From an uncultured Collinsella sp. (GTDB lineage: Bacteria > Actinomycetota > Coriobacteriia > Coriobacteriales > Coriobacteriaceae), in the NCBI GenBank assembly GCA_902492545.1, contig CABULX010000081.1:1-10044 (forward strand): a stretch of DNA of 10,044 nt, read 5' to 3'. The translations under genes and the position numbers were made by a program. Below the pieces are notes generated by a model. It was not told the DNA's origin. It worked only from the letters and a program-made list of their open reading frames with translations, and did no database searches. Within the stretch, counting starts at the first letter, position 1. Each line of letters begins with the position of its first letter. Shown one piece after another: positions 6,944 through 10,044 of this stretch.

Positions 6944-6950
6944 CCAGGGC
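6904..6950 (+). promoter_or_regulatory. Programmed -1 frameshift site with stimulatory hairpin
   Basis: The run A AAA AAA (6904-6910), read in the orfA phase as CTA-AAA-AAA, is a standard slippery heptamer. After a six-base spacer, GCCCTGGTC (6917-6925) pairs perfectly with GACCAGGGC (6942-6950). OrfB is in the -1 phase relative to OrfA. The slip gives an OrfAB protein of about 454 residues (153 from OrfA plus 301). The orfA stop codon sits at the junction of the loop and the right arm. Confidence 0.88.
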
Positions 6951-7815
6951 GAAGGTCGAGGCCGTGAGCGCCCTGCGCGAAGAGGGGCACGGGCTGGGGC
7001 GCCTGCTGGAGTGCGCCGGCCTGGCGAGGTCGAGCTACTACTACGCGCTGTCGCACCCGAAGGCTCCCACCAGGCCCGAGCTCTGGGAGGCCGCCGCCGA
7101 GATATTCTCGCGCACGGCCAACGGGTGCGGCCACAGGCAGATCGCCATGTGTCTGCGCGCCGAGCGGGGCGCGCGCATAGCCTACAAGACCGTGCTGAAG
7201 ATGATGCGCGAGATGGGCATCAGCTGCGGGATCCGCCGCGAGACCGACTACCACAGGTACAACTCGTACAGGGGCAAGGTCGGAAAGACCTTCGAGAATG
7301 TCATCGGGCGCGACTTCGCCGCCGACGGGCCGTGGGAGAAGATGGGCACCGACGTCACCGAGTTCAAGCAGCCCTGGGGCAAGGCCTACTTCGCGCCGGT
7401 CTACGACTTCGGCAGCAAGGAGATCGTCGCCTGGTCCACGTCGCTGCACCCCAACATGGCCCAGCAGCACGAGCTGCTCGACCAGCTCGTGTCCAGGAAG
7501 CCCAAGGGCTCCAGGCCGATCCTGCACTCGGACATGGGCTGGCAGTACCAGCAGGCCGGTTGGTGCAGGCGGTTGGAGGAGGCCGGCGTGGTGCAGAGCA
7601 TGTCCCGGAAGGGCAACTGCATCGACAACGGCGCGACGGAGCAGGTGTTCGGCCACATCAAGGACGAGTTCTTCCGCGGAAGGACGTGGCCGGACTTCGG
7701 GTCCTTCAAGGCGGACCTCGACGACTTCGTGGTCCATTGGAACACGAGGAGGCGCCAGGTTAAACTGAAGGGACTGACCCCGGAGGAGTTCCGGAGACAG
7801 TCCCTTGCGGCGTAG
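6910..7815 (+). CDS. IS3-family transposase OrfB (DDE integrase domain)
   Basis: The catalytic part of the transposase, which cuts and joins the element ends in a circle-based copy-out pathway. After the slip, the first residues lead into an HTH_21-like region (with RLLECAGLARSSYYYAL) and then the rve/RNase-H-like integrase core. The triad in OrfAB numbering is D301 (MGTDVTEF), D361 (ILHSDMGWQY) and E397 (NGATEQVFGH). Exactly 35 residues separate the last two, the DD(35)E signature. The C-terminal VHWNTRRRQVKLKGLTPEEFR is typical of the family. No ATG lies near the 5' end of this phase, so OrfB is made mainly as the OrfAB fusion. GTG at 6964, with GAAGG upstream, is a possible independent start. 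The frame is intact up to the TAG at 7813-7815. Confidence 0.93.
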   Translation: MACPGREGRALTRAKVEAVSALREEGHGLGRLLECAGLARSSYYYALSHPKAPTRPELWEAAAEIFSRTANGCGHRQIAMCLRAERGARIAYKTVLKMMREMGISCGIRRETDYHRYNSYRGKVGKTFENVIGRDFAADGPWEKMGTDVTEFKQPWGKAYFAPVYDFGSKEIVAWSTSLHPNMAQQHELLDQLVSRKPKGSRPILHSDMGWQYQQAGWCRRLEEAGVVQSMSRKGNCIDNGATEQVFGHIKDEFFRGRTWPDFGSFKADLDDFVVHWNTRRRQVKLKGLTPEEFRRQSLAA

Positions 7816-7820
7816 TTTTT
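7768..7820 (+). terminator. Possible terminator at the end of orfB
   Basis: AAGGGACTG (7768-7776) pairs with CAGTCCCTT (7798-7806). Inside it, CCGGA (7780-7784) pairs with TCCGG (7790-7794). TTTTT starts at 7816, nine bases after the stem, which is further than in a standard terminator. Most of the stem is coding. It may still limit transcription out of the IS into the antisense strand of the next gene. Confidence 0.35.
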
Positions 7821-7829
7821 ATTTAAGCC

Positions 7830-7853
7830 GTCCAGGTTTTGGGGTGCAGTTCA
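7830..7853 (-). repeat. IS right terminal inverted repeat (IRR)
   Basis: Ends in GCAGTTCA, the exact complement of the left end TGAACTGC, and matches IRL at 18 of 24 positions. It lies 14 bases after the orfB stop codon. Confidence 0.88.
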
Positions 7854-7856
7854 CGA
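7854..7856. repeat. Target-site duplication, right copy (CGA)
   Basis: CGA directly follows the right terminus and pairs with the left copy at 6404-6406. Together they fix the element borders and the original target inside the terminator loop. Confidence 0.75.
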
Positions 7857-7862
7857 ATCACA

Positions 7863-7873
7863 TTCCGGGGGCT
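7863..7873 (-). terminator. Proximal half of the split terminator
   Basis: TTCCGGGGGCT on the plus strand, AGCCCCCGGAA on the minus strand. It is the 5' arm of the operon terminator whose 3' arm and T-run are at 6383-6397. It lies 70 bases after the end of the DUF5692-like gene. Without a nearby partner it should no longer terminate. Confidence 0.75.
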
Positions 7874-7883
7874 CTGCAATGCG

Positions 7884-7922
7884 TTGAGTTGCGCGGAGCC
7901 GGTTATGCGGCTTCGTACTCAA
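7884..7922 (-). other. Nested hairpin in the 3' untranslated region
   Basis: Outer arms TTGAGT (7884-7889) and ACTCAA (7917-7922) enclose inner arms AGCCG (7897-7901) and CGGCT (7908-7912). In the minus-strand transcript this folds between the stop codon of the membrane protein and the split terminator. No T-run follows. It may protect or process the 3' end. The outer arms resemble HAIR half-sites, but their 27-base spacing rules out a HAIR element. Confidence 0.35.
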
Positions 7923-7943
7923 GCGATGTTTGCGTCAGGCGCG

Positions 7944-8951
7944 TTACTCAGCGTGCGCGTAATCAACCTTGGCGCGGCGAGCGGTGGCCTTCTCCCAGTC
8001 GCTGGTGCCCTCAAAGACATCCTGCTTGTAGGGATTGCGGCCGAGCTTCTTGGCGCGGTAGGCGATGTAGATGATCGCGGCGACGTTGGCGATCAGTGCG
8101 GCGATCGAGACCGCGGTAGCGGCACCGGGGTCGAGCGTGGAGTGGGTCACAAAGATGGACTCCTCCTGGAAGAACGGGAACACCTGGGCAAACATGCACC
8201 AAATGGCCAGCGTAAAGGCGCGGTTCTGGATCCAGCCGCCCTTGTTCCAGATAAAGGCGGCGACGGTGGGCGCCAGCAGCAGCGCAAAGCCGCAGAACCA
8301 GGAGTGGGTGGGCAGGCAGTTGTAGGTGTAGCAGAAGTTCCAGATATCGTAGGCGATGATGTAGACCCAGGTCATGTCGGGCCACAGCATGTCGGTCTTG
8401 TCCTCGGAGGCGTAGACGCTCCACCAACCGGTCATGCAGAAGATGTTGATGAGACCGGCAATGCCGTTGAACACGTTGTTCCAGCCGGCCAGCTGCGTAG
8501 CACCTTCGGAGGTGACCCAAGTGGACTGGCCCAGGACAAAGAAGTGATAGGCGCTCTCGAAGTCGGACACGACGGCGATCAAGATGTTGATGGCGACGAT
8601 CACAAACGGCCACGCGCGGAACCAATGCGCCTTGCCGATCTTGCCCCACTGATACTTAATGGCGATGAAGCCCCAGCAACCGGCCAGCGCAGCGTATACC
8701 TTGGCGTAGTGGAACCAGCTGTTCTGGTACACATGGGTGGGGTTGGTGAGCGCCCACTCGGCACCCTGCGAAACGCCCACGGCGATAGCGACGCAGTAGA
8801 TGGTCATGGCCAGCGGAGCCACGCCAAAGATGATTGCCGCGCCTAGCTTGGTGCGGCGGCCGACCTCGTTGAGCACGATCAGGCCAATAAAGACCATGGC
8901 CCAGCCGGCCCAGTGGATAAGGGTATCGCTACCCCAAACATCGAACAGCAT
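7944..8951 (-). CDS. DUF5692-like multi-pass membrane protein
   Basis: A 335-residue integral membrane protein that I place in the DUF5692 family from memory of its overall look. No biochemical role is established for that family as far as I know. About nine hydrophobic helices can be drawn (near 12-30, 37-60, 82-99, 113-130, 157-180, 191-211, 217-236, 244-261 and 277-298), followed by a basic cytoplasmic tail (YRAKKLGRNPYKQ and after). It is unusually rich in Trp and other aromatics, with Asn, His and Tyr in or near helices (for example GWNNVFNGIAGLINIF and YDIWNFCYTYNC). That would suit binding of an aromatic or amphipathic ligand or a cofactor; this is inference. The start is supported by AAAGGAG six bases before the ATG. 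It is the second gene of an operon behind tetR (63 bases apart), and its terminator is split by the IS. Confidence 0.8.
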   Translation of the reverse strand: MLFDVWGSDTLIHWAGWAMVFIGLIVLNEVGRRTKLGAAIIFGVAPLAMTIYCVAIAVGVSQGAEWALTNPTHVYQNSWFHYAKVYAALAGCWGFIAIKYQWGKIGKAHWFRAWPFVIVAINILIAVVSDFESAYHFFVLGQSTWVTSEGATQLAGWNNVFNGIAGLINIFCMTGWWSVYASEDKTDMLWPDMTWVYIIAYDIWNFCYTYNCLPTHSWFCGFALLLAPTVAAFIWNKGGWIQNRAFTLAIWCMFAQVFPFFQEESIFVTHSTLDPGAATAVSIAALIANVAAIIYIAYRAKKLGRNPYKQDVFEGTSDWEKATARRAKVDYAHAE

Positions 8952-8969
8952 GCTGCTCTCCTTTCACAC

Positions 8970-8997
8970 GCCCGCGGCCCCTCTTCTGATCGCGGGC
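8970..8997 (-). other. Hairpin between tetR and the membrane-protein gene
   Basis: GCCCGCG (8970-8976) and CGCGGGC (8991-8997) form a perfect 7-bp stem with a 14-base loop. It lies in the 63-base gap of the minus-strand operon, just before the ribosome binding site of the second gene. No T-run follows on the minus strand, so it is unlikely to terminate. It could set mRNA stability or the relative yield of the two proteins. Confidence 0.35.
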
Positions 8998-9014
8998 AGT
9001 TTGGCCAAATGTCG

Positions 9015-9677
9015 TCAGTTCTGGGGCTTGCGCTCCGGATACTTGGCGGTATAGCCCTCGATGTGGAGTGTCGAGGCGATGATTTCCTTGACCGTCTCAT
9101 CGGGCACATCGGGGTGCGTGCGGATATACATCAAAAGACCCATGATGAGGGTGTAGAACGTTTCGTAGACATGATCGATGCGCAGCTCGTGATGGGCGAC
9201 AAAGTCCACCACGGTGGTGTCGCAGATGTACTGCGCCACGCGCTGGACCACGTTGTGCAGAAAGCCGCCGTAGAGTGCGCCGCTGTTGGAGGTCAGAGTG
9301 TGCGGCAGTTCGTGGCCGCTGGCGACCAGCCGCTTAAAGAGCGGGGCGACGGTGTCGAGCGCGCCCTCGATATCGCCGACGGTGCGGCCGGCGTTCCACT
9401 GCTCGAGCTCGGAGATAAAACCGTCGATTGCCTCGTCCATAACAGCGGTGACGGCGGCGTCCATATCGGCAAAGTAGTGGTAGAACAATGAGCGCGTGCA
9501 GCCGGCTCGCTTGGTTACGGCCGAGACGGATAGATGCGACACGCCCAGCTCAGAGCTCACGGTGCGCACGGCATCGAGGATCTCGCGACGGCGTTCGTCG
9601 CCCGTCAAGCGCTTTGCCGCGCTATCGGATGCGGGGACGGCATCGACTACAGAGGTATCTGCTGTGTTGTTGCCCAT
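9015..9677 (-). CDS. TetR/AcrR-family transcriptional regulator
   Basis: A 220-residue one-component repressor of the TetR type: a dimer that leaves its operator when a small ligand binds. The DNA-binding domain spans about 28-74, with REILDAVRTVSSELGVSHLSVSAVTKRAG and the recognition-helix segment CTRSLFYHYFADMDA. The remaining 145 residues are the helical ligand-binding and dimerisation part, too variable to name a ligand. Residues 1-25 form a polar extension ahead of the usual start of the fold. AAAGG and CGG upstream of the ATG at 9677 give a moderate ribosome binding site. It heads an operon with the membrane protein downstream and is divergent from the gene starting at 9867. Two matching palindromes between them suggest autoregulation and control of both directions. 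Confidence 0.92.
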   Translation of the reverse strand: MGNNTADTSVVDAVPASDSAAKRLTGDERRREILDAVRTVSSELGVSHLSVSAVTKRAGCTRSLFYHYFADMDAAVTAVMDEAIDGFISELEQWNAGRTVGDIEGALDTVAPLFKRLVASGHELPHTLTSNSGALYGGFLHNVVQRVAQYICDTTVVDFVAHHELRIDHVYETFYTLIMGLLMYIRTHPDVPDETVKEIIASTLHIEGYTAKYPERKPQN

Positions 9678-9725
9678 GTTTTGCCGCCTTTCATCCTCTT
9701 TTGCCTGACCGTTCGCCTAACAGTC

Positions 9726-9756
9726 TTGAATATTGTTGACGGTTCGTCAATACTAT
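9726..9756 (+). promoter_or_regulatory. Possible promoter of the divergent gene
   Basis: TTGAAT (9726-9731) and TACTAT (9751-9756) are acceptable -35 and -10 boxes, but the spacing is 19 bases, longer than ideal. The first palindrome fills the spacer, and the second would lie over the expected transcription start. This arrangement suits repression. A plus-strand transcript would have a leader of about 100 bases. Confidence 0.35.
9736..9750. promoter_or_regulatory. Candidate TetR operator 1
   Basis: TTGACG (9736-9741), spacer GTT, CGTCAA (9745-9750): a perfect 6-bp dyad with a 3-bp spacer. It is the same size and shape as the site at 9759-9773, with shared outer bases TTGAC/GTCAA. Paired 15-bp dyads in the region between a tetR gene and a divergent gene are the expected place and form for its operators. 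Confidence 0.7.
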
Positions 9757-9758
9757 TT

Positions 9759-9773
9759 TTGACACAATGTCAA
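9759..9773. promoter_or_regulatory. Candidate TetR operator 2
   Basis: TTGACA (9759-9764), spacer CAA, TGTCAA (9768-9773). Its centre is 23 bases from that of operator 1, about two helical turns, so two dimers could bind the same face. The outer flanks extend the symmetry: ATTGTTGAC (9732-9740) is the reverse complement of GTCAACAAT (9769-9777). Confidence 0.7.
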
Positions 9774-9866
9774 CAATGGCGGGTGAACGGCATGGGGGCA
9801 TGCCCGGCCTGCAAAAAAAGAGGGGTGCCGCGGTCTCGCCGGGCTGTGGCAAGAGAAGGGACAACC

Positions 9867-10044
9867 ATGATTCTCAACGGACCGGGAATTAGCTACACCG
9901 AGCCCGACATCGGCTCGGAGTTCGTACCGCCGCTGCCGGAGCATCCGCGCGAGTCAATCGTCAAGCTGTGCGAGCACTGCACCAACCGTCTGCTGCATCG
10001 CGACGAGCTGCTGGGCTACGAGTACTGGTCGTTTGCCGAGGCCG
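9867..10044 (+). CDS. 5' part of a gene divergent from tetR, possibly an oxidoreductase
   Basis: An open frame of 59 residues that leaves the window without a stop codon. The start is supported by GAAGGG (9855-9860) six bases before the ATG. The visible part has TEPDIGSEFVPPLPEHPRE, then VKLCEHCTNRLLHRDELLGYEYW. The opening resembles, from memory, the N-terminus of large Coriobacteriia redox proteins (FAD and/or iron-sulfur), but no cofactor motif is visible in this fragment, so that is only a suggestion. CEHC is a CxxC pair, which might bind metal. An in-frame ATG at 9792 would add 25 residues, including a further CxxC, but it has only a weak ribosome binding site. Divergent placement from the TetR operon suggests shared control. 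Confidence 0.7.
   Translation, partial: MILNGPGISYTEPDIGSEFVPPLPEHPRESIVKLCEHCTNRLLHRDELLGYEYWSFAEA

Larger units (their letters stand above)
6407..7853 (+). mobile_element. Complete IS3-family insertion sequence (IS150-like), 1447 bp
   Basis: The element is bounded by imperfect 24-bp inverted repeats (6407-6430 and 7830-7853; 18 of 24 positions match, the outer eight TGAACTGC exactly) and a 3-bp CGA duplication. It encodes orfA and orfB in two overlapping phases joined by a programmed -1 frameshift, as usual for the family. All parts look intact: leader hairpin, two-HTH OrfA with zipper, slippery run with stimulator, and DD(35)E triad. It should therefore be able to move. AGG arginine codons are common in it and rare in clpB, which marks it as foreign. 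It inserted into the loop of a minus-strand terminator. I assign the IS150 subgroup from the OrfA architecture and the A7 slippery site; I cannot name the exact IS. Confidence 0.93.

Noticed and set aside
6898..7737. A 279-codon minus-strand frame inside the IS.
   Set aside because: It is antisense to orfB, which has a complete DD(35)E triad. The minus-strand product resembles no known protein.
7768..7806. Relationship between the GGGACTG stem in orfB and the GGGACTG stem at 3034-3100.
   Set aside because: Only seven or so bases are shared and the contexts differ; this is likely chance.
7884..7923. A HAIR (HspR) operator, because of TTGAGT and ACTCAAG.
   Set aside because: The half-sites are 27 bases apart, not seven, and lie after a gene rather than ahead of a heat-shock operon.
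7839..8846. A 335-codon open frame on the plus strand.
   Set aside because: It is antisense to the membrane-protein gene, starts inside the IS end, and has a Gly/Asp/Val-rich shadow composition. The minus-strand frame has a clear ribosome binding site and membrane helices.
9796..9805. The palindrome GGGCATGCCC as a third operator.
   Set aside because: It is a short GC-rich self-complementary run without the TTGAC/GTCAA outer bases of the two paired sites, and is common by chance in such DNA.

Overview
The window looks like a GC-rich chromosomal segment from a gut member of the Coriobacteriia, probably Collinsella or a close relative. The evidence is the actinobacterial-type codon use (strong GC at third positions in clpB), a DUF5692-like membrane protein, and a long acidic-tailed single-pass membrane protein of a kind I associate with this class. 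No 16S or other marker is present, so the genus is an inference.

Layout. Bases 76-2703 (+) encode the disaggregase ClpB with all its ATPase motifs, closed by a strong intrinsic terminator (2751-2785). A small 57-residue proline-rich and acidic protein follows (2836-3009, +). Bases 3010-3331 are non-coding and carry two striking inverted repeats: a 28-bp near-perfect stem-loop (3034-3100), and a perfect 24-bp palindrome (3263-3324) whose 14-base loop contains TATAAT. The second abuts the ribosome binding site of an AAA_14/DUF4143-type ATPase (3332-4684, +), whose lower GC suggests an accessory gene. A convergent gene (4758-6260, -) encodes a 500-residue single-pass membrane protein with an acidic cytoplasmic tail and an external domain.

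A complete IS3-family element (IS150-like) occupies 6407-7853. It has imperfect 24-bp terminal repeats, a 3-bp target duplication (CGA), orfA and orfB joined by a -1 frameshift cassette (A7 slippery run plus 9-bp hairpin), a DD(35)E catalytic triad, and a leader hairpin that hides the orfA ribosome binding site. Joining the two flanks shows that it landed in the loop of an intrinsic terminator on the minus strand. The 11-bp arms now lie 1.4 kb apart (6387-6397 and 7863-7873).

To the right, a minus-strand pair, tetR (9015-9677) then the DUF5692-like membrane protein (7944-8951), forms a likely operon. The divergent region 9678-9866 carries two 15-bp palindromes of the form TTGAC(G/A)-N3-(C/T)GTCAA, good candidates for the TetR operators. 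A plus-strand gene starts at 9867 and runs off the window. The TetR protein probably controls its own operon and the divergent gene. The membrane protein and the divergent gene would then act in one inducible, so far undefined, function. The split terminator is the terminator of this operon, so the insertion probably lets its transcripts run antisense into the transposase.
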